Source: Methylobacterium sp. WL119
Lineage (GTDB): Bacteria; Pseudomonadota; Alphaproteobacteria; Rhizobiales; Beijerinckiaceae
Length of the DNA: 64,000 nucleotides
Direction of reading: 5' to 3'
NCBI RefSeq assembly: GCF_008039875.1
Contig: NZ_VRUU01000007.1
Coordinates: forward strand, 50,667 to 114,666
Shown here: piece by piece, positions 45,388 to 54,976 of the stretch
Layout: each line of letters begins with the position of its first letter
Position numbering within the stretch: position 1 is the first letter of the stretch
Translations under genes and position numbers: made by a program
Notes under the pieces: model-generated
The model's database searches: none
Told to the model about the DNA's origin: nothing
The model's input: the letters and a program-made list of their open reading frames with translations, nothing else

Positions 45388-46079
45388 CGGCCAGGCGCTT
45401 TCGGTTGGTCGGCGGGGACGAGGTACCCCTGGCCGCGCCGGGTCTCGATCATTCCCGGCCCGAGCTTGCGTCGCAACCGCGTCAACAGCGCCTCGAGTGC
45501 GTTGGCCTCGCGGTCGCTTCCGACGCCGTGGAGGTGGTCGAGAAGTTCGCCGGCCGAAACCACCTGTCCATGCTGGTGCATAAGGAAAGCGAGCAGGCGG
45601 TACTCCAACGCGGTCAGGTCGATCTCGCGACCGGCGACGCTGACGGCCCGGGTGCGCGTATCGAGCTCAACGGCGCCGGCGCGCAGCACCGGCGAGGCGT
45701 GGCCGGCGGTGCGCCGCAGGATTGCGCGCAGCCGCGCTGCGAGCTCTTCCATTCGAAATGGCTTGGCGAGGTAGTCGTCGGCGCCGGCGTCGATGCCCTC
45801 CACGCGCTCCCGCCATCCATCGCGCGCGGTGAGGATCAGCACGGGGACCATCGTGCCGGCCGCGCGCAGACGGCGGAGCACGCCGAGGCCATCGAGGCGC
45901 GGCAGGCCCAAGTCCAGCACCATCGCGTCGTAGGTCTCGGTCTCGGCGCGGAACCACGCGGCCTCGCCATCCGCGACGACGTCCACAACGTAGCCGGCAC
46001 GCTCCAGGCCAGCGCTCACGTCCGCGGCGATGCGGGGCTCGTCCTCGACGACTAGCACCCGCATCGGACGCATTTCCAT
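45384..46079 (-). CDS. OmpR-family response regulator
   Basis: 231 residues. Receiver with VVEDEPR, phospho-Asp in VLDLGLPRLDG, Thr in LTARDG and KPF Lys, followed by a winged-helix DNA-binding domain (LTALEYRLLAFLMHQHGQVV, TRLRRKLGPGMIETRRGQGY). Its sites are probably the CTGACGGG repeats at 46422-46449, directly upstream of its own operon. Three in-frame ATGs near the start (46079, 46073, 46064) leave the exact start open. Confidence 0.95.
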   Translation of the reverse strand: MEMRPMRVLVVEDEPRIAADVSAGLERAGYVVDVVADGEAAWFRAETETYDAMVLDLGLPRLDGLGVLRRLRAAGTMVPVLILTARDGWRERVEGIDAGADDYLAKPFRMEELAARLRAILRRTAGHASPVLRAGAVELDTRTRAVSVAGREIDLTALEYRLLAFLMHQHGQVVSAGELLDHLHGVGSDREANALEALLTRLRRKLGPGMIETRRGQGYLVPADQPKAPGR

Positions 46080-46085
46080 GTCAGG

Positions 46086-46409
46086 TCAGTCATCGTCGTC
46101 CCTGTCGATGATCTGCAGCGACTGCGCATCGACCTTCACGTCGCGTCGTTTGCTGTCCGCGCCGAGGATACGCAGCTTGTACAACCAGTGCCCGTCGTGG
46201 TGCTTCAGGTCGAGGGCCACGACGTCGCCGGGCACGGCAGCACGGGCGGCGCGCAGGACCTCGTCGAGCGGACGGATCTCGCCGCGTTCGAGGGCGCGAC
46301 GGGCCCGGTCGGCGTCGTCGTCCGCGCGCGCAGGGACCATCCGGACGAGACCTGAGCAAAGGGCGGCGACGAGAAGGATGCGGAGGATCGGCATGGACAC
46401 TGGCACCAT
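46086..46409 (-). CDS. Small secreted PepSY-domain protein
   Basis: 107 residues, signal sequence (MPILRILLVAALCSGLVRMV region) then a PepSY domain (DVVALDLKHHDGHWLYKLRI to IIDRDDDD). PepSY proteins of this kind sit beside OmpR-type two-component systems and are thought to modulate the sensor in the periplasm. First gene of the PepSY-regulator-kinase operon; 6 nt separate it from the regulator. Starts at 46409 or 46394. Confidence 0.9.
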   Translation of the reverse strand: MVPVSMPILRILLVAALCSGLVRMVPARADDDADRARRALERGEIRPLDEVLRAARAAVPGDVVALDLKHHDGHWLYKLRILGADSKRRDVKVDAQSLQIIDRDDDD

Positions 46410-46421
46410 GGGTGGGTCAAC

Positions 46422-46449
46422 CTGACGGGAGGCTGACGGGCTCCGTCAG
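46422..46449. promoter_or_regulatory. OmpR-type regulator sites between the two-component operon and the nuclease-like gene
   Basis: CTGACGGG occurs at 46422-46429 and again at 46433-46440, 11 bp apart start to start, then inverted as CCGTCAG at 46443-46449. Direct repeats with 11-bp spacing are the usual binding pattern of OmpR/PhoP-type dimers. Lies in the 103-bp divergent intergenic region. Confidence 0.5.
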
Positions 46450-46512
46450 GCCGGTGGGTTCAGGATCCGCCAGAACGCTCCGCAGATCCCTCGTTCGCGG
46501 AGCCGCACGGCC

Positions 46513-47082
46513 ATGTCCATCATCATCGGCATCCTTCTGACCGTCGTGGCGGCGATTGCCGGCACGATCCTGTGCCCGCCGCCGGCCACAAGACATCAAC
46601 CCCCGGCCCGGGTCCCGGACAACCGCGTCTTGACGCTGGCCCTGGCCACTTGTCTCGCCATCGCGGGGAAACCGGCGTTGGCTGGGGAGCCGGCGACGGG
46701 GCATGCCTCGCTGATCAACGGGACCACCCTCACGATCGACGGCGGATCCGTCACGCTGTTCGGCATCGTGATGCCCGCACCGGATGCGACGTGTTGGGAC
46801 GCCCACGAGGTTCCCTACGCGTGCGGCCGTCAAGTCCGCGAGAAGATGATCGCACGCATCGGGACGGCGGAGCCGATTTGCGAGCGGCACGATCGCCCAG
46901 ACAGCGGTTCCGCCGAGGCGACGTGCCGAATCGGTGACGAGGACCTCGGCGATTGGATGATCGCCAACGGTTACGCGATGCCCGCCCGCGACGCGCCGGC
47001 ATCCTACAGGCGGGCGAGCGACCGGGCCTGGGGGCGTCGTGCCGGCTTGTGGGCCGGAGTGTTCGACAATCCGACGGACTGA
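46513..47082 (+). CDS. Thermonuclease-fold protein lacking the catalytic residues
   Basis: 189 residues: N-terminal membrane segment (MSIIIGILLTVVAAIAGTIL), then a second hydrophobic stretch ending LAGEPA, then a SNase-like barrel (NGTTLTIDGGSVTLFGIVMP, MIANGYAMPA, RRASDRAWGRRAGLWAGVF). In active nucleases the corresponding loops hold Asp21, Arg35, Asp40 and Glu43. Here GTTLTI replaces GDTxxL and VTLFGIVMPAP replaces the RLxxVDTPE loop, so none of these is kept. Four Cys in the mature part may form disulfides. A binding rather than cutting role is likely. Divergent from the PepSY operon. Confidence 0.75.
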   Translation: MSIIIGILLTVVAAIAGTILCPPPATRHQPPARVPDNRVLTLALATCLAIAGKPALAGEPATGHASLINGTTLTIDGGSVTLFGIVMPAPDATCWDAHEVPYACGRQVREKMIARIGTAEPICERHDRPDSGSAEATCRIGDEDLGDWMIANGYAMPARDAPASYRRASDRAWGRRAGLWAGVFDNPTD

Positions 47083-47276
47083 CGGCAGGGCGGGCGATAG
47101 GGCGTATCCGATAGACGAACGGCGCCGCTCTAGGTGCGTGCAGTTGCCATGACGTGCCCGCCGGCGACCGGCGAAATCGCCGTGCGGTCAGGCTGCACGG
47201 CGGCCTGACCCATTCGCGATGGCGGGTCGCGGTGCACCACGCGGGGGCCGGGAAACGTCCGCCGCGGGGGCGATCG

Positions 47277-48548
47277 TCAGTTCGCCGAGGCGGTCCGCGG
47301 AGCGGCCTCCTCTCCGGCGACGCGGACGACGTCCCCGCTCGCCAGGAACTCCTGAGGATTGTCGATCAGCCGTTCGGCGGTGGTCACGCCCGCGCGCACC
47401 TCGACCTCGTTGCCGAGGTTCCGCCCGAGCGTCACGGGCTTCAGCGCGATCCGGTGGTCGTCGCCCACCTGCGCCACCTGCGTGCCGTTGCGGTCGAACA
47501 CCAGCGCGGTGGCGGGCACGCGCAACGTCCCCGGGTCCGAGGGCACGTGGAATCGCACCTCCACGAACGCCCCCGGCCAGAGCTTGCCTTCCGGGTTGTC
47601 GGCCTGGAGCTCCACGAGACCCTTTCGGGAATCCTCCGCGATGGCGTTCGCGGTCGAGGTCACCTCCGCGTCGAACGCCGCCTCCTGCCCCGGCACGCGC
47701 AGGGAGGCCTTCAACCCCGGCTTCATCACGGCGAGGAAGGCCTGCGGCACGTTCACGTAGGCGCGCACCCGGTGGAGATCCGAGACCCGGTAGAGCGGCC
47801 GTCCCGAGGTTCCCCCCGCCGTGAGCAGGTCGCCGATGTCGACGTTGCGCGCGGTCACGACCCCGTCGAAGGGTGCCCGGACCTCCTTGAACCGCGTCAG
47901 TTCCTCCAGGCGCCCGACATTGGCCTGCTGGGCGACGATGTTCGCCTTGGCCACCGACAGGGCCGCCGTGCGCGAGGCCGCGGTGAAGCGGTCGGTGTCG
48001 CCGCGCTCCTCGCTCGACCAGCCCTGCGTGACCAGGCGGGCGGTGCGCTTGTTGGTGGCCGCGCTGAGATCGGCGTTCGCCTGAGCCTGGTCGACCGCCG
48101 CCTGAAGCTGAACAAGGGTGGCGCGCGCCTCGGCGAGTTGCTGGTCGAGGTCGGGCGCCGAGATCTCGGCCAGGACCTCGTCCTTGCGCACGCGGGCGCC
48201 GATATCCCGATGCCAGGCCGTGACGTAGCCGCTGGCGCGGGCATACAGCGTCCCGGTGTAGAAGGCGCTCAGCGACCCGGGCAAGGTCAGGTCCTCGTCC
48301 GTGGGCCCGCGCCGGGCGTGCACCACCCGAACGGTGGGCACGGCCTGCCGTTCGGTCCAGCTCTCGACCTCTTGCATCCCCTTCGCACGGTCGTTGATGC
48401 CGACCCAGGCCAGCGCCGCGGCGCCGATGGCCACGCCCGCCAGCAGCGCGCCGACCCGGCGCCCCGACGGCGTGCGGGGCGACGCGACTGCGGGCTCGGC
48501 GCTCGCGTGCGCGGCGTCGTCGGATTTGGCGTGTTGGGTCGGGTGCAT
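47277..48548 (-). CDS. RND efflux periplasmic adaptor (MFP) subunit
   Basis: 423 residues. The N-terminal anchor is GRRVGALLAGVAIGAAALAW, then the biotinyl-lipoyl-like part (ARASGYVTAWHRDIGARVRK), a helical hairpin (QLAEARATLVQLQAAVDQAQ) and a barrel domain (RFKEVRAPFDGVVTARNVDI). It links the RND permease to an outer membrane channel; no TolC-like gene is present here. Its ATG (48548) lies 13 nt after the permease stop. Confidence 0.93.
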   Translation of the reverse strand: MHPTQHAKSDDAAHASAEPAVASPRTPSGRRVGALLAGVAIGAAALAWVGINDRAKGMQEVESWTERQAVPTVRVVHARRGPTDEDLTLPGSLSAFYTGTLYARASGYVTAWHRDIGARVRKDEVLAEISAPDLDQQLAEARATLVQLQAAVDQAQANADLSAATNKRTARLVTQGWSSEERGDTDRFTAASRTAALSVAKANIVAQQANVGRLEELTRFKEVRAPFDGVVTARNVDIGDLLTAGGTSGRPLYRVSDLHRVRAYVNVPQAFLAVMKPGLKASLRVPGQEAAFDAEVTSTANAIAEDSRKGLVELQADNPEGKLWPGAFVEVRFHVPSDPGTLRVPATALVFDRNGTQVAQVGDDHRIALKPVTLGRNLGNEVEVRAGVTTAERLIDNPQEFLASGDVVRVAGEEAAPRTASAN

Positions 48549-48561
48549 GCGGGATCTGCGC

Positions 48562-51500
48562 TCAGGCCGATGGGGACGAGAGGGGCTGGGGGGAAGCGTC
48601 TTCGCGCCGGGCCGCGGCGCGGCGCGGCCGCCCATGCACGATGCCGAAGACCACCGGCACGAAGAACAGGGTCGCGAGCGTGGCGAACAGCAATCCGCCG
48701 ATCACGGCGCGGCCGAGCGGGGCGTTCTGGCCCGGCTCGATCGCCATCGGCGCCATGCCGATCATCATCGCCAGCGCGGTCATCATCACAGGCCGCAGCC
48801 GCGTCGCCCCGGCCGCCAGCGCGGCCTCCATCGCCGTGCGTCCCGCGTCGAACTGCTCGCGGGCGAAGCTGATGACCAGGATCGAGTTGGCGGTCGCCAC
48901 GCCCATGCACATGATCGCCCCCGTCAGCGCCGGCACCGAAACGTGGGTGTGCGTGGCGAACAGCATCCACACGATGCCGGCGAGCGCCGCCGGCAGCGCC
49001 GTCACGATGACGAACGGGTCGACCCAGGACTGGAAGTTGACGACGATGAGCAGGTAGATGAGCATGATCGCGAAGGCGAGGCCCACGAGCAGCTGCTGGT
49101 AGGCCTGCGCCATGGTCACCGCCTGCCCGCGCACCGTGACGGTCGCCCCCTTCGGCAGGTCGGCCCGCGTCGCGTCGATCGCCCCCTGGATGTCCGCGGT
49201 GACGCCGCCGAGATCGCGGTCCTGCGTCGTGGCCAGGATGTTGACGGTGGGGGCGATGTTGTAGTCGGTCGCCACCGCGCTGAGCGGCTCGGGGCGGATC
49301 GTCGCCAAGCCCCCCAGGAGCTGCTCCGAGCGGGCGGCGGTGATCGGCAGGTTGTTGAGCGCGCCCAGCGTGTCGATCGAATACTGCGGCGTCTGGACGG
49401 AGACCGGGTAGGACACGCCGTTGCGCGGGTCGAGCCAGTAGGTCGGAGCGGTCTGCGTGCTGCCCGACAGCGTCGCCTGGAGGCTCGCGGCCGCGTCGCC
49501 CTCGGTCAGGCCGACGACCCCGGCGAGCGCGCGATCGAAATCGACCCGCAGCGCCGGGTTGCGCGCCTGCTCCTGGATGCGGGCGTCCGCGACCCCGGCT
49601 ACGCGGCGGACCCGGGCCAGGAGCATGTTGGCGTAGGCGCGGCCCCCCGCGATGTCGCGGCTGGCCACCTGGACATCCAGCGCGGCGGGGGAGCCGAAGT
49701 TCAGGATCTGGCTGACGATGTCGGCGGGCAGGAAGGCGAAGGTCACGCCGGGAAAATCCTGCGGCAGGCGCTCGCGCAGCTGCCGGGTCAGCGCCGCGGT
49801 CGATGGGCCGCCCTCGCTGCCGCCACTGGTCTCGTCGAGGGTCACCAGCATGTCGGCGTCGAAGGTGCCGATGGTGCCGCTGTTGCCATAGGAAATGTTG
49901 ATGCCGCTGATCGGAAGGCCGATGTTGTTGACGACGCTGGCCACCCGTCCCGGCGGAATCAGCGCGCGCAGCCGTCCCTCGACCCGCCCGGTCAGGGCCG
50001 TCATCTCCTCGATGCGCGTGCCCGTCGGGGCCCGCAGGTGAATGCGGAGCGCCCCTGCATCCACGTCCGGGAAGAAGTCCCGCCCGAGATAGGGGACGAG
50101 GCCGAACGACAGGCCGACCACCGCGAGGAAGCCGACGGCGAACGACTTCCGGCGCGACAGCGCCAAGCCGAGCAGCCCCAGATAGGCCTGCCGCAGGGCC
50201 TCGAAGCGGTGCTCGAAGCCTCGCTGAAACCGGGCGAAGGGGCCGGGCTTGTTCGCCGGATCCTGCTCGTGGGCGTGCTCGGTCAGCAGGTAGCGCGCCA
50301 GCGTCGGCACCAGGGTATAGGTGAGCGCGTAGGACGCGATCATCGCGAACACCACCGCCATCGCCAGCGGCCGGAACAGGAAGCCCGCCACGCCGCCCAG
50401 CGCCAGGAGCGGCACGAAGGCGATGCAGATGCAGAACAGGGCGACGGTGGCCGGCGGCATGATCTCCTGCGCCCCGCGGGTGATCGCGGTGACGATGTCC
50501 TCGCCGAACTCTTCCATGTGCCGGTTGATGTTCTCGATGGTCACGGTCGCATCGTCGACGAGGATGCCGACGGCCAGCGCGAGCCCGCCGAGCGTCATCA
50601 CGTTGATGGTCTGCCCAAGCGCCGAGAGCGCGATCAGCGAGCACAGCACGGCGAGCGGGATCGACACGGTGATGATCAGCGTCGAGCGCCAGCTGCCCAG
50701 GAAGACCAGGATCATCAGGCCGGTCAGCGCGGCGGCGATGACCCCCTCGCGCACCACCGCCACCACGGACTCGCGCACGAAGCCCGACTGGTCGGCCACG
50801 TACTTGAGGTCGACGCCCGTCGGCAGGCCCGCCTGGATGGCGGGCAGGCGTGCCTTGACGTCGGCGATGATGTCCAAGGTCGAGGCGTTGCCGATCTTGA
50901 GGATCGACATCAGCACGCCCTTCTTGCCGTCGAGCTGGACGACGTTGGTCTGGGGCGGCGAGCCGTTGCGCACGTGGGCGACGTCGCGCATGAAGACCAC
51001 GGCGCCGTCCACGACCTTGACCGGCAGGTCGTTGAACGCCTCGATGCTCTTGGGTGAATCGTTGAGGTCGACGATCCACTCGAAGCTCCCGATCTTCTGG
51101 GTGCCCACCGGATTGATCAGGTTCTGCCGGGCCAAGGCCGCGCCGACGTCGGCCGCCGACAGGCCGTGGGCGTGCAGCGCCGACTGGTCGAGATCGATCT
51201 GCACCTGGCGCGCGGCGCCGCCGTAGGCGTAGGGCAGCTGCGCCCCGGGGATCGTGGTGAGCTGAGGCCGGATGAAGTTCTGCGCGAGGTCGTTGAGCGC
51301 CGTCTGCGAGAGGCTGTCGCTGGACAGGGCGAGCTGGATGATCGGCACGCTCGACGCGTTGTAGGCGAGCATCAGGGGCGGCGTGACGCCCGGCGGCAGC
51401 TGCTTGAGCTGCGTCTGCGAGATGGAGGTGACCTGCGCCTGGGCTGCGGTGATGTCGACGCCGGGCTGGAAGTAGATCTTCACGATCCCGTAGCCCGGGA

Positions 51501-51759
51501 CCGATTGCGACTCGATGTGCTCGATGTCGTTGACCGTGGTGGTCAGCGAGCGCTCGAACACCGATACGATGCGTCCCGCCATGTCGTCGGGCTGCAACCC
51601 GGTGTACTGCCAGACGACGCTGATCACCGGGATGCCGATCCGGGGGAAGATGTCGGTCGGGGTGCGCACGATCGCCATGACCCCGAAGATCAGGATCAGG
51701 ATCGACATCACGACGAAGGTGTAGGGCCGCAGCAGGGCCAGTCGGACGATCGCCGCCAT
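48562..51759 (-). CDS. RND-family efflux permease
   Basis: 1065 residues, 12 TM helices with two large periplasmic loops. MAAIVRLALLRPYTFVVMSI opens it, TPTDIFPRIGIPVISVVWQY is the RND N-terminal motif, GGLALAVGILVDDATVTIEN in TM4 carries the DD proton-relay pair, and GAIMCMGVATANSILVISFA is in TM10. HAE1-type proton-driven exporter for drugs or other amphiphiles. Forms an operon with the adaptor downstream. Substrate unknown. Confidence 0.95.
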   Translation of the reverse strand: MAAIVRLALLRPYTFVVMSILILIFGVMAIVRTPTDIFPRIGIPVISVVWQYTGLQPDDMAGRIVSVFERSLTTTVNDIEHIESQSVPGYGIVKIYFQPGVDITAAQAQVTSISQTQLKQLPPGVTPPLMLAYNASSVPIIQLALSSDSLSQTALNDLAQNFIRPQLTTIPGAQLPYAYGGAARQVQIDLDQSALHAHGLSAADVGAALARQNLINPVGTQKIGSFEWIVDLNDSPKSIEAFNDLPVKVVDGAVVFMRDVAHVRNGSPPQTNVVQLDGKKGVLMSILKIGNASTLDIIADVKARLPAIQAGLPTGVDLKYVADQSGFVRESVVAVVREGVIAAALTGLMILVFLGSWRSTLIITVSIPLAVLCSLIALSALGQTINVMTLGGLALAVGILVDDATVTIENINRHMEEFGEDIVTAITRGAQEIMPPATVALFCICIAFVPLLALGGVAGFLFRPLAMAVVFAMIASYALTYTLVPTLARYLLTEHAHEQDPANKPGPFARFQRGFEHRFEALRQAYLGLLGLALSRRKSFAVGFLAVVGLSFGLVPYLGRDFFPDVDAGALRIHLRAPTGTRIEEMTALTGRVEGRLRALIPPGRVASVVNNIGLPISGINISYGNSGTIGTFDADMLVTLDETSGGSEGGPSTAALTRQLRERLPQDFPGVTFAFLPADIVSQILNFGSPAALDVQVASRDIAGGRAYANMLLARVRRVAGVADARIQEQARNPALRVDFDRALAGVVGLTEGDAAASLQATLSGSTQTAPTYWLDPRNGVSYPVSVQTPQYSIDTLGALNNLPITAARSEQLLGGLATIRPEPLSAVATDYNIAPTVNILATTQDRDLGGVTADIQGAIDATRADLPKGATVTVRGQAVTMAQAYQQLLVGLAFAIMLIYLLIVVNFQSWVDPFVIVTALPAALAGIVWMLFATHTHVSVPALTGAIMCMGVATANSILVISFAREQFDAGRTAMEAALAAGATRLRPVMMTALAMMIGMAPMAIEPGQNAPLGRAVIGGLLFATLATLFFVPVVFGIVHGRPRRAAARREDASPQPLSSPSA

Positions 51760-52772
51760 ACCTTGAATTCGCCTCGATCAATCCGTTGGGCGGGGCTCGA
51801 CGGCCGCGTACAGAAGCATATCGCATCATGCATTCATCGGGCCAGTGCGGCAATTTGATGACGTCACGCGCGCGAGGCCACCAGAAACAAGGAGATACAA
51901 TCCTCTATCGATGGTCAGTGCAGTCAACTCTGCTGTCGTTGACGGCACTGAATACGATTCGTAGCGTACTTTTATGGCACGCCGAGCGATGACTGCGACC
52001 TGACGATTTAAGCTGCCGCTGCGGCAACCTGAGCTTTCTCTTGGATGAGGGCGCGGTGGGACTGACCCACACCCGCCTTGAATTCACAGCGGATCTCGGA
52101 CGACACGGGTGCCGGACCGGCGGCTCATCGTTCGATGCGGTAGACGCCGCCGTCTGGAGCGAGACCGCGCAGACGTTTATCGGTCGATGAGACCGCACCA
52201 CGGTTTTCGGACGGTGAACGCCATTTTCGCCCTCGGAGTTGCTGCCCAACCGGCAGCCGGCCCGGATTGTCGCCCGACATCCCACCCTGTGATGTCCAAA
52301 ACCAGGCCATCCTCCTGGCGTTGCCCCCCGTCCCGGCTGCCGGATCCGGATGGTCCAGCAGCCGATCGCTTCCAACCCGGCAGCGCTCGCGTCAACAGGG
52401 GCTTGGCCCGGCCTGACGTTCCGCCATCGGTCTCCCCCGGCCTGGGGCACGGCAACGGTACGCGCTGACCAGCGGCCATCGGCGAAGGCTTCTGCGAAAA
52501 CGCCTTCCTGAACCTCGTCATGGATCACGAGCGCCGCACGCACATCGTCCAGCCTGAGGTAGCCGCCACGCCACCATCTTCAGCCCGACGGGGATCAGGT
52601 CGACGCGATCCTGCATGAATTCGGCCATAACCGCGCGTCGCAGGCGCTCGCACGGCACCGCGTCGGTCAGTCCGAGCTGGTTCTATCGCCGATCATCGAC
52701 GTCATTGCCTAAACATCAGGACGGGTCAGCGGCTGGATTCTTGACGGGGGCTTCCAGAAACGCTGGGCAAAA
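51760..52772. other. ~1 kb region upstream of the RND operon, possible decayed coding DNA
   Basis: No intact recognisable gene. The minus strand has short protein-like runs, such as DVRAALVIHDEVQEGVFAEA near 52500 and KAGVGQSHRALIQEKAQ ending in a poly-Ala tail at about 52010, but stops and frame changes interrupt them. A long inverted repeat lies at 51915-51951 (listed separately). Confidence 0.4.
51915..51951. promoter_or_regulatory. Long inverted repeat upstream of the RND operon
   Basis: TCAGTGCAGTCAAC (51915-51928) is nearly complementary to GTTGACGGCACTGA (51938-51951), one mismatch, spacer of nine bases. It may be a regulator site for the efflux operon (155-190 bp upstream of its start) or a terminator. 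No TetR or MarR gene is adjacent to claim it. Confidence 0.45.
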
Positions 52773-53975
52773 TCACTTGGCGAGGACCTGCTTCGCCGCC
52801 GCTCCAAGGGCGCGCACGCCGGAAACTAGGTCTGCGTCGCAGGTATCCTCTGCCCAGTGATGGCTGATACCGCCGATCGATGGGACGAACAGCATGGCGG
52901 CCGGCAGGATGCGGGCCACGTTCTGTGCGTCGTGCCCGGCCCCCGAGGGCATCACCTGCCAGCGGCCGGGGCAGACCTGTTCGGCCGCTTCCGAGAGGGC
53001 ACGCATCAGGTTCGGGTCGCACGGGGCGGGGATCGCCTTCGAGAGGGCCGTGAGCGTGGCGGTGCAACGCTCCCGCCGGTTCGACTCGCGCACCAGCGCT
53101 TCGAGGCAAGCCTCCATCCGCTCCAGCACTGGAATCGACACGTCTCGGAACTGGAAGGCCACCTCGGCCCGGCCCGGGATGATGCTGTAGCCGCCGGGAT
53201 CCAGGGTGATCCGTCCTGTCGTCCAGGTGCTGCGCGGGCCGCAGACCTTCGGAAATTCCCAGTCGGCCGCCGCAAGGAGGCGTACCGCCGAGAGCCCGGC
53301 ATCCCTGCGCTCGATCATTGTGGTGCCGCCGGCATGGTCCTGGTTGCCTTCGAATAGGATCTGAAACTGCCAGATCGCCACGATGCCGCTGACCACGCCG
53401 AGATGCTGGCCGGCGGCTTCGAGCTGCGTGCCCTGCTCGATATGCAGTTCCAGGAAGCCACGGTAGCGGGCGGGATCCAGCTGCATCCGGGAAAGGCCCG
53501 CGAGCCCTGCGGATTCGAGGGCCATCCGCAGGGGCGTGCCGTCTGTGCGGTTGCGAGCGGCGTCGATCTCACCCTCCGTCAGATCACCGATCGCCGAGCG
53601 GCTTCCCAGGAAGCCGCCAGAAAAGTGCCCCTCCTCGTCGGCGAAGGCGACGACGTCGACGGGCAGCCCGGCCCTCGCCAGCGCCAGCCCGGCGACGACG
53701 CCGAGCGCCCCGTCGAGCCAGCCGGCCTCGTTCTGGGTCTCGATGTGGCTGCCGACCAAGAGGTGGGGTCCCGGGCCGCGATGACGACCGAGCACGTTGC
53801 CGATGCCGTCGATCGACGCCTCGAGACCGCATTCTTCGAGCCGGGTCATCAGCCAGCGGCGCGCCTGCATATCCTCAAGCGAGAAGGTCGGCCGGTGGAC
53901 GCCGGTGCGGAACCGGCCGATCTTGCGCAATTCGTACAGGTCGGCCAGAAACGTTTCGGTATCGATCTCGGTCAT
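52773..53975 (-). CDS. M20 family amidohydrolase (N-carbamoyl-amino acid / allantoate hydrolase type)
   Basis: 400 residues from MTEIDTETFLADLYELRKIG; a GTG at 54011 with GAGGG upstream is an alternative start. Metal ligands of the M20 fold are visible: GSHIETQNEAGWLDGALGVV (His, Asp), FADEEGHFSG (Glu pair), ELHIEQGTQLE (His) and ISHHWAED (His). It hydrolyses an N-carbamoyl or ureido bond in the family. It is last in the RidA-MOSC-reductase run, 14 to 50 nt after the reductase gene, so it probably acts on the same substrate. Confidence 0.9.
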   Translation of the reverse strand: MTEIDTETFLADLYELRKIGRFRTGVHRPTFSLEDMQARRWLMTRLEECGLEASIDGIGNVLGRHRGPGPHLLVGSHIETQNEAGWLDGALGVVAGLALARAGLPVDVVAFADEEGHFSGGFLGSRSAIGDLTEGEIDAARNRTDGTPLRMALESAGLAGLSRMQLDPARYRGFLELHIEQGTQLEAAGQHLGVVSGIVAIWQFQILFEGNQDHAGGTTMIERRDAGLSAVRLLAAADWEFPKVCGPRSTWTTGRITLDPGGYSIIPGRAEVAFQFRDVSIPVLERMEACLEALVRESNRRERCTATLTALSKAIPAPCDPNLMRALSEAAEQVCPGRWQVMPSGAGHDAQNVARILPAAMLFVPSIGGISHHWAEDTCDADLVSGVRALGAAAKQVLAK

Positions 53976-54025
53976 GCCCGATCCATGCGAATAATCGCGT
54001 TCGATGGTCACTGCCCCACCCTCTC

Positions 54026-54973
54026 TCAGAGATCGAGGGTCACGCCGCCCCGAGCACGCGAGACGCATGGCGTCATTCGATCCCGGCGTTTCCCGACCGA
54101 GAGAACGACATCGCGATGGATCACCGTACCGTCGCGATAGCCGCACTCGCAGGCGCCACAGACCCCGAGTTCGCACGAGGCGGGCTGAGAGATGCCGTGC
54201 TCCCGCAGGACGTCGAGGAGGGAACGATCCGCTGGCACGTGAAGCAGTGCGCCTGTCGATGCGATGTGCGCCTCGAACGGCTCGGGCTTGAAGGTCCCGT
54301 CCGAGAGGGCGGCGAAATGCTCGACATGGACCTGCTCCGGCGGCCAGCCGTTCTCGCCAAGAACAGCCTGGACGGCCTCGGTGAGGCGCCGCGTGCCACA
54401 AGCGTAGACGTGGGTGTCCGCAGCAGAGCCACCCAGCCGTGTTGGATCGAAGCGCTGTCCTTGATCGGAGAACCAGTGCTGAAGGCGATCACCGCAGACT
54501 GCGCGGACAGGTGCGAGAAGGGGCGCGTCGGCCGCGGAGCGTGCGCAGAAATGCAGATCGAAGTCAGCCTCCTCGTCGGCAAGTGTCCGCGCCATGGCGA
54601 GGAGCGGCGTTACGCCGATCCCACCTGCAACGAGGATGTGGCGGCGTGCAGCGGGGGCGAGTGGAAAGTTATTGCGAGGTGCGGAAACGTCAGCAACCGA
54701 ACCCGCGGTGAGGTTGCCGTGCACCCAGGTCGAACCTCCGCGACCCGCATCCTCGCGCTTGACCGCGATCTCGTATCGGCCGCGCTCGGCAGGATCGCCG
54801 CACAGCGAGTACTGGCGCACGCGGCCGTCGAGGAGCCGCAGATCGATATGGGCACCCGCTGTCCAGGATGGGAGTTCCGGCCGACGCGGATGAACCAGGG
54901 TGAGATGCAGGACGTCGGACGTCGTCGCGACGGCCGCCGCAACCTGCAACTTCATGATCAGGCGCGCGCTCAC
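54026..54973 (-). CDS. Phthalate-dioxygenase-reductase-like (VanB/PDR) NADH, flavin, 2Fe-2S oxidoreductase
   Basis: 315 residues. Flavin domain RQYSLCGDPAERGRYEIAVK, NAD(P) domain HILVAGGIGVTPLLAMARTL, and a C-terminal plant-type ferredoxin with cluster Cys in PASCELGVCGACECGYRDG and the last Cys in MTPCVSRARGG. It moves electrons from NADH through FMN to a partner. In classical systems the partner is a Rieske oxygenase, but none lies in the window. The GTG start is 3 nt after the MOSC stop, suggesting the MOSC protein as electron acceptor. ATG 54955 is an alternative start. Confidence 0.9.
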   Translation of the reverse strand: MSARLIMKLQVAAAVATTSDVLHLTLVHPRRPELPSWTAGAHIDLRLLDGRVRQYSLCGDPAERGRYEIAVKREDAGRGGSTWVHGNLTAGSVADVSAPRNNFPLAPAARRHILVAGGIGVTPLLAMARTLADEEADFDLHFCARSAADAPLLAPVRAVCGDRLQHWFSDQGQRFDPTRLGGSAADTHVYACGTRRLTEAVQAVLGENGWPPEQVHVEHFAALSDGTFKPEPFEAHIASTGALLHVPADRSLLDVLREHGISQPASCELGVCGACECGYRDGTVIHRDVVLSVGKRRDRMTPCVSRARGGVTLDL

Positions 54974-54976
54974 GAG

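Noticed and set aside
48301..51057. 918-codon plus-strand frame
   Set aside because: Antisense to the RND permease gene, composition typical of a mirror frame.
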